A DNA stretch of 64,000 bases, taken from positions 1-64,000 of the forward strand of contig JAIVFJ010000168.1 in NCBI GenBank assembly GCA_025765615.1. Reading direction: 5' to 3'. The notes beneath the pieces are model-generated. The model was given only the letters and a program-made list of their open reading frames with translations. It did not search any database and was not told where the DNA came from. Source of the stretch: Zopfochytrium polystomum. Taxonomy: Eukaryota > Chytridiomycota > Chytridiomycetes > Chytridiales > Chytridiaceae. Positions 50,058 through 61,245 of the stretch are shown piece after piece. The number at the start of each line of letters is the position of its first letter. Position 1 is the first letter of the stretch. Position numbers and translations under genes: made by a program.

Positions 50058-53000
50058 GTTTGTTTGTTTGCTTGAGGGCATCGGCGAAGGCTAAGAGCTC
50101 TGTTGCGTTGGTTTTTAGGCGGCGGCCGCGCTTGCCGGCGGCCTGCAGGAATGGGTCGACCTCGGCGTCATCGCGGGCCCGCTGTTGCTCAATGCGACCG
50201 TCGGGTTTGTGCAAGAGTTTCACGCGGGGAACATTGTCGCCGAGCTCAAGTCGCAGGTTGCTACAAGTGTAGAGCGTTGATCCCACGCGCACTCACACCA
50301 CTAACACACTTCTCCAGCTCGCCCACAAAGCGCACGTCGTCCGCGAGGGCACCGTCATGGAAGTCGACAGCGCGGACCTTGTCCCCGGCGACATTGTCAA
50401 GCTCGACGAAGGCACCATCGTCCCCGCCGACGGCCGCATCCTCGGCGGCGGCGGCAGTAGCGTAAGCAGGGAAGAGCCCTTCCTTCAAGTCGACCAGTCC
50501 GCGCTGACGGGCGAGTCGCTGGCGGTCGAAAAGCACCGCGGGGACGAGCTGTTTGCGTCTTCGGCCGTCAAGCGCGGCGACGGCACCATGATCGTCACCG
50601 CCACCGGAGACGGCACTTTTGTCGGCCGCACGGCGAGCTTGACCCAGGCGACCGAGGTCAGGGGAAAGTTTACGGAGGTGCTCAGGTCGATCGGGTCGGT
50701 CCTTTTGGTCCTGGTGATCTTTTGGATCTTGATCATTTGGGTGAGTGTGGCCGGGTTTACTTTCGTCTCCGCTGCCAAGAGGGTTTTGCTGGAGCTTCTT
50801 GCGTTGATCAATGCCCTTTCCCTTAATACATCTATCAGATATCAGGGTTTTTTAGAAGCTTGAGCATCGTGGACTTGCTCCGCTATTCGCTGATTATTAC
50901 GGTGATCGGAGTTCCGGTCGGCCTGCCTGCCGTTGTGACAACGACTCTCGCTGTGGGAGCGGCCTATCTAGCACGAAGAAAGGCAATTGTTCAGCGCCTG
51001 TCGGCAATCGAGTCGCTCGCGGGCGTCGAGATTTTATGCTCGGACAAGACTGGGACATTGACAAAGAACAAGGTTTGGTCTCGGGCTTGTTCATCATTGT
51101 TGACACGCGCCCTTCATCTAAAACGATCATCTATCGCCAAAAACCAACAGCTCGTTTTGCAAGCTCCACTGCCACTGAACGGCTCGAAAGCCGACGATTT
51201 GATCCTCGCCTCCGTTCTGGCCGCGTCAAGAAAGAAAAAGGGACTCGACGCAATCGACCGCGCAATAATTCTCTCGCTCGTCGACCACCCCCGCCGCTCT
51301 CAAAGTAGTCGACGACTATGAAACGATACAGTTCCAGCCGTTCGACCCGGTGACGAAGCGTGTCGTCGCCACGGTGCGCAACAAAAACGACGGAAAAGTC
51401 ATGACCTGCGCCAAAGGCGCCCCGGGTGCCGTCCTCCGCCTCGTCGAAGAGGAGCAGGGCCGCCCGCCGGACCGCGCCGTCGCAGAGCCGTACCACCAAA
51501 AAGTGTCCGAGCTCGCGCGCCGCGGGTTCCGCTCCCTCGGCGTCGCCTGGAAGACCGACGGCGCGTGGACAGTCCTCGGCCTCCTGAGCCTCTTTGACCC
51601 CCCCACGCGACGACACGGCGCGCACCATCGAGGAGGCGAAAGCGCTCGGGCTGCGCATCAAGATGCTGACGGGCGACGCCGTGGGCATCGCACGCGAGAC
51701 CGCGCGCCAGCTCCGCCTCGGCACAAAGGTCTACGACGCCCGCATCCTGGTCGACACAACGTCGCTGCCCGGATCCGAGCTCAACGACTTTATCGTCGCC
51801 GCCGACGGCTTCGCAGAGGTCTTTCCCGAGCACAAGTACAAGGTCGTAGACGTCTTGCAGAAATTGGGGTACCTCGTCGCCATGACGGGGGACGGAGTCA
51901 ACGACGCGCCGAGCTTGAAGAGGGCGGATACGGGTATCGCGGTGGAGGGCTCGTCCGACGCTGCTCGGACCGCGGCGGATATCGTGTTCCTGGCGCCCGG
52001 ATTGAGTGCTATCATTCACTCGGTCAAAACTGCGCGGCAGATTTTCCACCGCATGGTGGGTCCTGGCTTGATTTAGATTTTTTGGTGTCCTAACATCATC
52101 CCTTTCGAGTACGCGTACGTTGTTTACCGTATCGCCCTATCGCTCCACCTCGAGATTTTCCTCACAACCTCCCTCGTCATACTCAACCGCTCCCTCAACG
52201 TCAACCTCATCGTGTTCCTCGCAATCTTCGCCGACGTCGCCACCCTCGCCATCGCCTACGACCACGCGACCTTTTCCATGACCCCCGTCAAATGGGACCT
52301 CCCGAAAATCTGGGGGCTCGCCATCACCGTCGGCGTCCTCCTCGCCGTCGGCACCTGGATCGTCTACGGCACCCTCCTGATGCCGTCCTCCTCCCACGGA
52401 ATCATCCAGGAGCGCGGAAACCCGCAGGGCATCCTCTTCCTCCAGATCGCCCTCACCGAAAACTGGCTCATCTTCGTCACCCGCTCCGACGCCCGCGCCG
52501 CCGCAGCCGCCGGGACGGGCGCGGGATCTCCCTTCCTCCCCTCGTGGCAGCTCGTCTCCGCCGTCCTCGCCGTCGACGTCCTCGCGACGCTCTTCTGCGT
52601 CTTTGGTTGGTTCGTCGGGCCGCCCGTCCGCCCGGGCTTCTCGCAGACAACCGACGTCGTCACCGTCGTCCGCGTCTGGCTGTACTCGTTCGGCGTCATG
52701 GTCGTCGTCGCGTTCGTCTACTTTGGGCTCGAGCGCAGCAAGATGTTCCAGCGCTGCGTCAAGGGAAGGATTAGGAGGAGGCACAAGAGGTTGGAGGACT
52801 TTGTCGCACAGCTGGAGAGGGTGTCGGTCTTGCACGAGGCTGAAGGGCGGGGAAGGGGGCAGGTGCAGGACGGGGCTGCAAGTCGGGTTGGGCTGCAATA
52901 TCCAGGTATTTCGTTTACTAATATTCAGTAGTTGGCAATTGTGGAGTTGACTGTTCATACACTATTATTTATTTTAGAAGGCGAAAACATTGAGCTTTTG

Positions 53001-53075
53001 GATGCGCCGTCGGGGTTCCCACCGCCCAGACGATTGACCCCCGACCCTGGGGGCGAAGACGAGGATGAAGAGTAA
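49445..53075 (+). CDS. PMA1: plasma-membrane H+-ATPase, P3A type (three frame breaks)
   Basis: Proton pump that energises the plasma membrane. Seven exons: 49445-49982, 50119-50256, 50318-50740, 50839-51072, 51151-52055, 52110-52905 and 52978-53075. After an acidic, Arg-rich N-terminus come [14 protein letters not shown] (M1), then [19 protein letters not shown] (M2). Actuator motif: [13 protein letters not shown]4: [20 protein letters not shown]. Phosphorylation site: [12 protein letters not shown]. Nucleotide binding: [10 protein letters not shown]. Hinge: MLTGDAVG and [12 protein letters not shown]5-M10 include [25 protein letters not shown] and [11 protein letters not shown]. Single-base frame changes fall near 49885-49905, 51288-51293 (C run) and 51599-51608 (C run). 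The tail is acidic and lacks an obvious yeast-type regulatory Ser-Thr pair. Convergent with the synthetase gene, 119 bp away. Confidence 0.94.
50026..50057. repeat. poly(T) run in H+-ATPase intron 1
   Basis: More than 25 T in the first intron, close to the 3' splice site. Its length is likely imprecise. Confidence 0.8.
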
Positions 53076-53194
53076 AGCAAGTTTTGGAGAGAGCAAGAGT
53101 TGTTGCCAGCAGTAAACTGATACGGCATCGGACCGTCGGATCGTGCATTTGGGAAACCCGCTAATGAAACCATTGGACCACCCAGAATCAAGTT

Positions 53195-56073
53195 TTATTG
53201 GAAGGTTTTCTCCAAATCTTGCCACACCTGTAGCAGCTGCGGAACTGTCATCGTCTCCGTCTTGTCTTTCTTCCCCCCCTCTCCACTCATCGTCCAGCGT
53301 ACCGCCACATTACCAGCATCCACCTCTCTCTCCCCAACAACCACAACGTAATTGTACTTTGCCACCCACGCGTCGCGCACACGCTTGCCCAGCGACGCGT
53401 CCACATCGTGCAGCCGCACGTCGACGTAGTGGAATCGCGCCCCCGGGTGCGCGGGCGCAAGGTCTGCCACCGCGCCCGCGCCGTCCGGCTCCTCCCCGCG
53501 CTCGACCATAGCCTTGACCGCCTCGGCATCCCACGCCCCCGCCGCCCCCGCCGACCCGGCAGACTCGAGCGCCTTGCCCACCCACCGCGCGTACCGCACC
53601 ACCCGCTCCGCGCTGGTCGCTGGGATGACCACCGCCTGCCGCGGGCTCAGCCAGAACGGCCAACGCCCCGCGTAGTGCTCGATCAGGATGCCCAGCATCC
53701 GTTCCACGCTGCCCAGCGCCGCACGGTGGATCATCACCGGGCGGCTCGGTTCCGCAGATCCGGCGGAGGCGCTGTCGGCGGCGGCGTCGACCTCGCCGCT
53801 GGCCGACCCGCCGCCGCCGCCGCCGCCGCCGTCGTCGTACTGCAGCTTGAACCGGATCGGCAGCTGAAAGTCGAGCTGCACGGTCGCAGTCTGGTGGGAC
53901 CGCCCGACAGCGTCGCGCACCATCACGTCGATCTTTGGCCCGTAGAAAGCCCCATCGCCCTCCTTGACGTCGAAGTGACGTCCCGTCGCCTCCAGTGCGC
54001 CCCGCAGCGCGGCCTCCGCGCGGGACCACTGCGCGTCGGTTCCCATGGATTTGCCGTCGAGCGGTCGGGTGGACAGGGCGAGGGTGTAGTCTGGGAACTG
54101 GAGCGCGCGGTACACGCGGTCGATGAAGGCTAGGGTGGCGCTGATCTCGGACTGTATCTGGTCCGGCCGGCAAAAGATGTGCGCGTCGTCTTGGTGGAAT
54201 TTGCGGACGCGGGTCAGGCCTGTCAGCGCCCCGGATGCCTCGTTGCTAGACGTCAAAAGGTAAGTGAAGATCCGCTGCGGTCATCGGTTGGGTTGCAGTT
54301 TACCGATGTAGCGGGCTGAATTCGGCCAGTCGCACGGGGAGCTCTCGATAGGACCACCGTTTGTTCTTGAAGATTAAGCAGTGGCCAGGGCAGTTCATCG
54401 GCTTCAAACCGTGGGTTTCTTCCAGCTCTTCGTGTGAGTGACTGTGATGATCCTCGCTGGTTGGTGTTTCGCTTGAGGGAGACTCCTTTCCCTTTTTAGC
54501 CAAGGAGTCATGATCGCCGACGACAAACATGTCATCTCGATAGTTTTCCCAGTGACCGCTCGTTTCCCAGAGCTGCTTGTTGAAGAGGAGCGGTGTTTCC
54601 ACCTCCTGGTAGCCTCCTCGACGATATTCTGCCCGGATGAAGTCGCGAAGTCGATTGGCTATGCGAGTTCCGTGCGGCAACAAAAACGCGGAGCCGGGCG
54701 AGAACGGGTGCATCCAGAACAAGGACTGCTGTCGTCCAATTACTCGGTGATCCCGCGCAGCAGCTTCAGCTTGCAGCCTCTCCCAGCTTTGAAGCTGCGC
54801 TGGAGTCGGAAACGTGATGCCCGTAATGCGGGATAAGTGCTGAGACGAAACGCTGCTATTCGCTTCATCAGACCCGGCGAACTGCAGATTCCACTGAGCT
54901 GCGCCCGTTCTGAGGAGCTTCGTCTCTCGAAGCAGTCCGACGTGCGGTACGTGCGGACCACGACAAAGGTCCACAAAGTTTCCACATCTGTAGATTGTAA
55001 CGGGCTCGCTGTCTGGTATCCGGGAGAGTAGGTTCAACTTGAACGGGCTGTAGTAAAACAGGAGACGCGCAAAGTCTCGCGAGACCTGCATCCGCTGAAA
55101 CGGAGCGCGTGTGTCCGACAGAGCTCTCATCGCGCGGGCGAGCTCGGTCATTTGGTCGTCGTTGACGTTGAACGTCGCGTCAACTTCCAGCAGGCGTCGT
55201 AAGTCGGAGCTCGGGTCCATGCGAAGAAGGGGCAGTTTTGCGGAAATGTCGCCGAACGCGTCCGAAACCGGGCCGAGGCGGTCCAGTCGTGATCGAATGA
55301 CGTCGGGCCCGTTCCTCGAAAGTAAGGCATCGTAAAAGTATCCCCCACCGATGCCGCCCGTCCCCGGTGCAGTCTTGAGCGCTGGCCCGTCAGTCAGAAA
55401 GAGCGTGTCACGAAACTGTTGTTCCATGGCCCATCCGAGGAGGTGTGCTGCCGAATGCCAGATCGCGTCGCGACCGACGGTAGTTTCTGGAGACTCCGAG
55501 TTGAGCTCTCCAACTGCGCTGACGGGAACGATAGAGATAGCGCAAGACTCCAGAAGCGGCTTGTCCATGTCCCATGGGACTGTGGTACCGTTTCCAAGAT
55601 GCAATCGCGCCACAACGGGCTCGCTCTTTCTAGAGGCTGCATTTGGTGTGTGAAGGTTGCTGCGATGATCAGTTTCAGCGAATCGCTCGTTTAGAAACCC
55701 GAAAAAGTCGCGTACGTCTCAGAACGGTGCGGGGAGTTGCTTCGCCCTTGCGAACTTGGACGGTTTTGCCGTCCGCGAGGGTGATCGTCAGCATCGATGG
55801 CTCGGATCTCAACAAGCTCTGCTGACGTGCCGCCTCCAGGTCCCACGCTTCAATCCGATGCTTGACGGAAAGGGATTGCTCGGATGCACCCAGAGGGTCC
55901 AAAGAAACCGTTGCTAGGTGCCGGCGGGGAAGGATGAAGGGCTGGCTTGTGGAAGCTGCATGGCACGAGGAGAAGGAAGAGAAGGACAACGACGATGACG
56001 ACGCGCAGCCCAGGCGGCTGCTGCTACGCGCGGTGTGTGAGCATCCGCACCGCCTGAATAGCGGCGGCCTCAT
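53195..56073 (-). CDS. threonyl-tRNA synthetase, likely mitochondrial or dual-targeted
   Basis: Charges tRNA-Thr. Exons 55716-56073, 54304-55636 and 53195-54245 give 913 aa in frame. The first ~60 residues are Arg/Ser-rich without acids until ILPRRHLATVSLDP, a typical mitochondrial presequence. A TGS domain follows (MLTITLADGKTVQVRKGEAT), then the editing-like domain (AIWHSAAHLLGWAMEQQF; GGYFYDALL; YRCGNFVDLCRGPHVPH). Class II core: motif 1 around RIANRLRDFIRAEYRRGGYQEV; zinc-binding Cys in LKPMNCPGHC; motif 2 across the last splice, [26 protein letters not shown]; motif 3 near PVMIHRAALGSVERMLGILIEHYAG. The C-terminal anticodon-binding domain ends DVRLHDVDASLGKRVRDAW. Insertions (a His/Ser-rich loop and a poly-Gly stretch) lengthen the chain. 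Only one such gene is visible here, so its compartment is inferred from the presequence. Confidence 0.94.
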
Positions 56074-56394
56074 CGAATTTCCGTTGCACCGACTGCGGGC
56101 GCGAGGGCTCGTCGGAGCGGACAGTAGCGCTGATCCCAGTCAGTGGTCCAATCGAGGGGATCGAAGTCGAGGAGGGTTGACAAGCCCGCCGGTTTTTCTT
56201 CTCTGTTTGCCAGACAGGAGGCCCTCACGCGAGCCACCGAGCCAGCCAACGAGAGATTGATTGATCGATTGACTGATTGGGCTACAAGACGCGCACTGGA
56301 ACCCACTGCCGCACACACTCTCTCGTTTTCCGCCACCATCGGAGAGGGCTCTTCGGCTACCAGCCGATCTGTGCGTCGCACATCTTAATCTCTC
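56074..56394. other. divergent promoter region
   Basis: About 320 bp between the synthetase ATG (56073, minus) and the next gene's ATG (56395, plus). It must serve both. A repeated GATTGATTGATCGATTGACTGATTG stretch is at about 56255-56280. No clear TATA box. Confidence 0.55.
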
Positions 56395-58110
56395 ATGATA
56401 ACGGGTCAAACTTCCTCGACTGGGTGGGAATCAGAGTACCAGGTACTTTGAAAACCTGCGACTTTCCGAGCGAGAGAGAGAGAGGGAACTCTGCAGCGCT
56501 CCCTTTGGTTAACAAAAGATAACTCTACTATGTCGACAAACCCAGCGCCAGTTCAAATGGAAGCTTCAGCAGCATCGGCAGGAGCAGGAGCGCCAGCGTG
56601 CCGCCCTTTTGGCCAGCAGATCCAAACAGTCACACTTGCCGAAAAACACAAGCGCCCCTGCTGTGCCCCCGTCATCTTTCGGATCAGAGTCGATATCAAC
56701 CACCACCTCACTCCAACGACTTGAACAGGAACGGCACTTTCGTCACGAGCCAGCCCCGCCTCCAACCAGGACAGGGTACTTTGGTCAAAGCCACCATCCC
56801 TATTTGCACTTTGCAAATCTCGATCGGAGTTTGAAAGTACCCCCGGAAGAGCCTTCAATCGCCAGCAGCGGAAGGGACGACGAAAGCTGCGATGAAGAGT
56901 CGCAGTCTGTCGCTTCTTCCGTTTATAGCGAATCCTTGGGCCAAGGGTCGGTTTTGCGCGAGCCACATGTTGTTTGGGATGACTCAAGCCGATCGGTGAG
57001 AAGCGAAGATCGTTTTTCGGAGAGCACGATTGCGGAAGGTCAAGAAGAATACACAAGGAGTGCTACCTTGGCCGACCCCACCGGAAGTGAAGAAGTACGT
57101 TTTGCTGTTGCGAATTCTTGTTTCTCCTTGTTAATTCCTGCGTTTTGCGTTGAATAGGACGATATTGATCAAGACTCAAAGCCGGTGACGCAAATCGACA
57201 GTGAGGTTAACAGGTTCGGGTCACAAGCATCTGGCTCCTTTGGTCGTGCCGAGATCGAATTCAAACCTTCAACAGAGTACTCGGTGAGACTGAGCATCTT
57301 TCTAGTGCCATGGTTGAGTGTAATGCGGATGGAAAATTGCAGTCGCAGTACACTGCAGTAGCCCCGTTTAGCAGTGTCATTCCCACGACCAGCAGCAGAC
57401 TCCCAAAAACGGGAATTTACCCTTCACGAGCATCGCGAGAGGAGGCATTCCAAAGATATATGGACGCGCAGCGCGAAGTGGACAAAGCTTCCTTGCAATT
57501 TGCAAGCGAATATCAGCGTCAGTTCCGCGACTGGCAGGCAAAATACGGGCGGAACAATCGAGGTCGGCCCGCTTCTCAAGAGCAAATTGACGGGGAGGTG
57601 TGCGAGGATCTGAGCAGAATGTCAGTGAAGGGTACGGCAGCATCGACTTCAAGACGTGGTGTTACTTCCTCGGCATCCTCTGTTTCCGGTCGAACCGATT
57701 CCGAATGCTCAACAGCCTCGGTATCATCCCGCGGCTCCATGAATTCTTCTTCGGTGCGGCCGCGCCGCGTTCCACCCGCCGGCCTCAGCGGAGATGCGTT
57801 GGCGGCACGAAAAGCCGGAGGGATGGGACGCAAACACTACGAGGACGGTGGCGTCGTTGGGACTGCTGCTAGCATCTTTGGGCGTTATAGTCAAGACGGC
57901 TTCCCTTCGTCTGCGACCGGAAATGGCGACGTGGACCAGCCTGGTGGGCTTTCCGATGGCGACAGCTGGCAAAACGGGGCCGACCGTGGATCGCCGCAGC
58001 AGCACCCGACGTCGCTGCGGCTGGCGCAGGATCTGCTCGATCGCGCGACGCGACAGGCTGAGCGAAACCGGCGATTGCACCCTTCGAAGATCAGCGGCGC
58101 GGCACTGTAG
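56395..58110 (+). CDS. unrecognised Ser/Arg-rich protein with short coiled coils
   Basis: Not recognised. Exons 56395-56442, 56519-57094, 57158-57283 and 57343-58110 give 505 aa in one frame. The start is the ATG at 56395, whose 16-codon exon (MITGQTSSTGWESEYQ) splices by GTACTT...AAAAG to a basic helix rich in Gln and Arg (QQHRQEQERQRAALLASR). The middle is acidic and Ser-rich with VPPEEPSIASSGRDDESCDEE. Exon 4 has a predicted helix FQRYMDAQREVDKASLQFASEYQRQFRDW, a Ser/Arg-rich segment with many possible phosphosites, GRKHYEDGG and the ending LAQDLLDRATRQAERNRRLH. The composition suggests a scaffold or RNA-binding type protein; that is inference. Confidence 0.75.
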
Positions 58111-58308
58111 TAGTAGTAATTGGGTGGGTTGTAGGGGCGTTCTCTTCTGGGACTAGACTCGAAATAAAGGTGAAAGGGAAAGCCAGAAAGTGCGGAGGAA
58201 GCCACTGTCTGTTTTTTGTTTTCCTGTGTGTGAGTGAGTGTGGGGGCCTTGCGAACGAACGCCGAAAGCAAGTCAGAAGAAGGAAGCAGCAAGCAGCCGC
58301 AGCAGCAG

Positions 58309-60581
58309 ATGGCGTCAACCGCGAACCCCTCGGGCGATGAAAACAACGGCTGGCAGGTTCGTCGACCCCGATGTGCTTACTCCTGGATCGCGCGCGGTGG
58401 AGCGTGAGTGGATCATTTAGACGGAGATGGCGTGGGGCGGCGCGGTCAATCCATCCCATCGCATTGTTGGGAGTCGTTTCTGTTGCCCGCGATCTCTCCC
58501 CCACCCTTCACCCTCAGTATCAGGCCAAGGATACGGCCAGCATACTACAGTTCGGCTTAAAACGTGGTGCTGTCGGTTTTGACCCTTCAACCGAATCAAA
58601 TCTTGGAGGAAAGAACTCGCTTTTGGAATCTCGCGACGCGGTGGCGATCCCAGGAGATGTTGTGCCGCCAATCAACGATAAAGGCGAAGAGGCTTTGGAG
58701 ATCGTCGTTTTGCACACGATTGGAGTCAACCCTTATCCCATAGTTCGCCCAAGGAGCGATCGCAGCCCTTTCCACAAACTGACAGATTGGAACTAACCGG
58801 CACCTTTTTGACCTCATTTAGTTCCGGCAATGCTTTGGTGACAAAGGCGAGGTCGAAGATATTACGGAAGGTTAGGATCTTATCGCGGTTGGGATTTTGG
58901 TCGATTGACTCGCTCCATCTTCTCCGTGCTCGGTTTTCCAGCGGACATAATCTCTGCCGTTGAGTTTGATGAAACGGGTGACTACCTCGCAACGGGTGAC
59001 AAGGGCGGTCGTGTGGTTCTGTTCGAACGGAACGAAGGGGTAAGTTCGAATCGAGCGAGAGATGCCCCTCATGCAAGGCTCAAAAGCTCCTTTGCCGCAG
59101 AAAAAAGGCTGCGAGTACAAGTTTTATACTGAATTCCAATCCCACGAGCCCGAATTCGACTACCTGAAGAGTTTGGAGATCGAAGAGAAGATCAACAAGA
59201 TCAGGTGGTGCAAGCGACAAAACGCGGCTCACTTCCTGCTGTCGACTAATGGTGAGACGAGAAACCGCTCCTTCATCGGAACGCGACCATCTTAACATGC
59301 CCCGTTTCAGACAAAACCATCAAGCTTTGGAAAGTCTTTGAAAAGTCGATTAAGGTGGTCTCGGAAAACAACATTCCAGATGGCGTAAATCCCTCCGGCC
59401 CGATCACTCTCTCCTCTTTGAAGCTTCCAAAGCTGATTCATCACGACACGATGGTCGCGGCGATTCCTCGAAAGATTTATCAGAATGCGCACGCATATCA
59501 TATCAATTCCATCTCAGTGAATTCAGACGCGGAAACTTACCTTTCTGCGGACGACCTGAGAATCAACCTGTGGAACCTGAACATTTCTGACCAGAGCTTT
59601 AGTGAGTCAAAATTTTTTTTATAATCGTGATGATGACAAAGCTAATTTGACTCACCAGATGTTGTCGACATAAAGCCTGTAAATATGGAGGAGCTGACGG
59701 AAGTCATTACGGCGGCCGAATTCCATCCAATTCACTGCAATATTCTCATGTATAGCAGCAGTAAAGGAAATATCAAGCTTGGTGATATGCGCGCTGCAGC
59801 CCTTTGCGACCGGCATTCAAAAGGTGAGCGTTTCTGTTATGGGAGCGGGTCAGGATTTTTGATCGCTAGTCGTTTTGTTTGGCAGTGTTTGAAGAGGAAG
59901 AAGATCCTTCCACAAAGTCGTTCTTCTCCGAAATCATCTCTTCCATCTCCGATCTCAAGTTCAGCAAAGACGGTCGTTACATTCTGTCCCGGGACTATCT
60001 CACGTTGAAAGTTTGGGACATCAACATGGAGTCGAAGCCCGTCGAGACGATCAACATTCATGACCATCTCCGGAACAAACTCTGCGACTTGTACGAGAAC
60101 GATTGTATATTTGACAAATTTGAAGGAACGTTCAGTGGTGACGGAACGTAAGTGAATGAAAGCCGTTGTTTCTATGACATTCAAACTCACTACTTCTCGA
60201 TTTAATAATCGCTTGACCCTTCGTCCGGATCGTTTTAGTCACGTCCTGACTGGATCGTACAGCAACTTTTTCTACATCCACGACTTTACGCACAAGACGA
60301 ACACCATCCTCCAGGCAGACAAGAGTGCGTTCAAGGCCAAAAAGACGGGTGCTAAGAACAAAGTCGTCCCTCGGAAGGGTGCATCGAAGCGCGAGGAGTA
60401 CTACAACGCTGACAACTTGGACTTTTCAAAGAAAATTCTGCATGCGTCGTGGCATCCCAAGGAGAACGTGAGTCAAAATTTGCACTACACCCGCACTATC
60501 TAACGGGACTCCGTGTTTGTTTTGGAATTATAGACCATCGCATTGGCTGCGACAAACAACCTTTTCTTATTCCAGCAATAA
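58309..60581 (+). CDS. CDC55: PP2A regulatory subunit B (B55/Cdc55)
   Basis: WD40 beta-propeller subunit that targets protein phosphatase 2A, with roles in mitotic exit and morphogenesis in fungi. Nine exons (58309-58356, 58822-58870, 58942-59039, 59101-59251, 59311-59601, 59659-59823, 59886-60147, 60239-60467, 60534-60581) give 446 aa, the standard B55 length. The chain follows the family almost throughout: [124 protein letters not shown] and the C-terminal [14 protein letters not shown]. Intron 1 is long for this window (465 nt) and splits off a 16-residue leader. No defects. Confidence 0.97.
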
Positions 60582-60939
60582 GCATAAAACACAGTCGGTC
60601 GTTTTGCAACGTCGGATTCGGTTCCCCAATTTCTTTGTTCGTGGGTACCGTGGGTACCGTGGGAGCCCTACATTCTCGCGGAACGTGTTCACCCTCGTTG
60701 GGCCCCCTTTTTTTCCTCTCCTTCTCCTTATCACTCTTCTTCTATTTCCTCCTTTTGCTCCACAAACCCAGCACAATGAACTCCAACATCCTAATCCGCA
60801 ACCGCCTGAATCTCGAGTTTCTTCTCCACTGTCCCGTCCTCTCACTCTTTATATCGCGTGTCGGCCCAGCCCAGTCTTCGTCTCTTCTCTTTTTTTTCAC
60901 TCTCACTCTTCTCCTCTCTTCTCGCAGTCGCACCCACCC

Positions 60940-60981
<42 letters not shown>

Positions 60982-61245
60982 TCATGTTGCTGGTTACACA
61001 CCTCGATTGTCTCGCTGATGGAAAAAGCCATTGCTGGATAGAAGGCGTGAGTTTGCCTTGGAAGCAGAAAGGTGAGCATACGTCCACGGGGGGTAAAGCG
61101 TGAGGGGGTCGGGGGTGGGGGTGGGGGAATTGGCAGTACCAATCTATCAATAAAGAAACGCCACCTGTCCTTTCGCCGGGTTTGTCTCCAATTCGGCCGA
61201 GACCCGCGACCAGCGATCGAACCACTTCCTCGGCCCGGAGCAAAC
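60582..61245. other. intergenic with long T run
   Basis: 3' region of CDC55 and promoter of the E2 gene. It contains a tandem GTACCGTGG (60645-60662), C/T-rich sequence and a poly(T) run at about 60948-60980. No gene. Confidence 0.6.
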
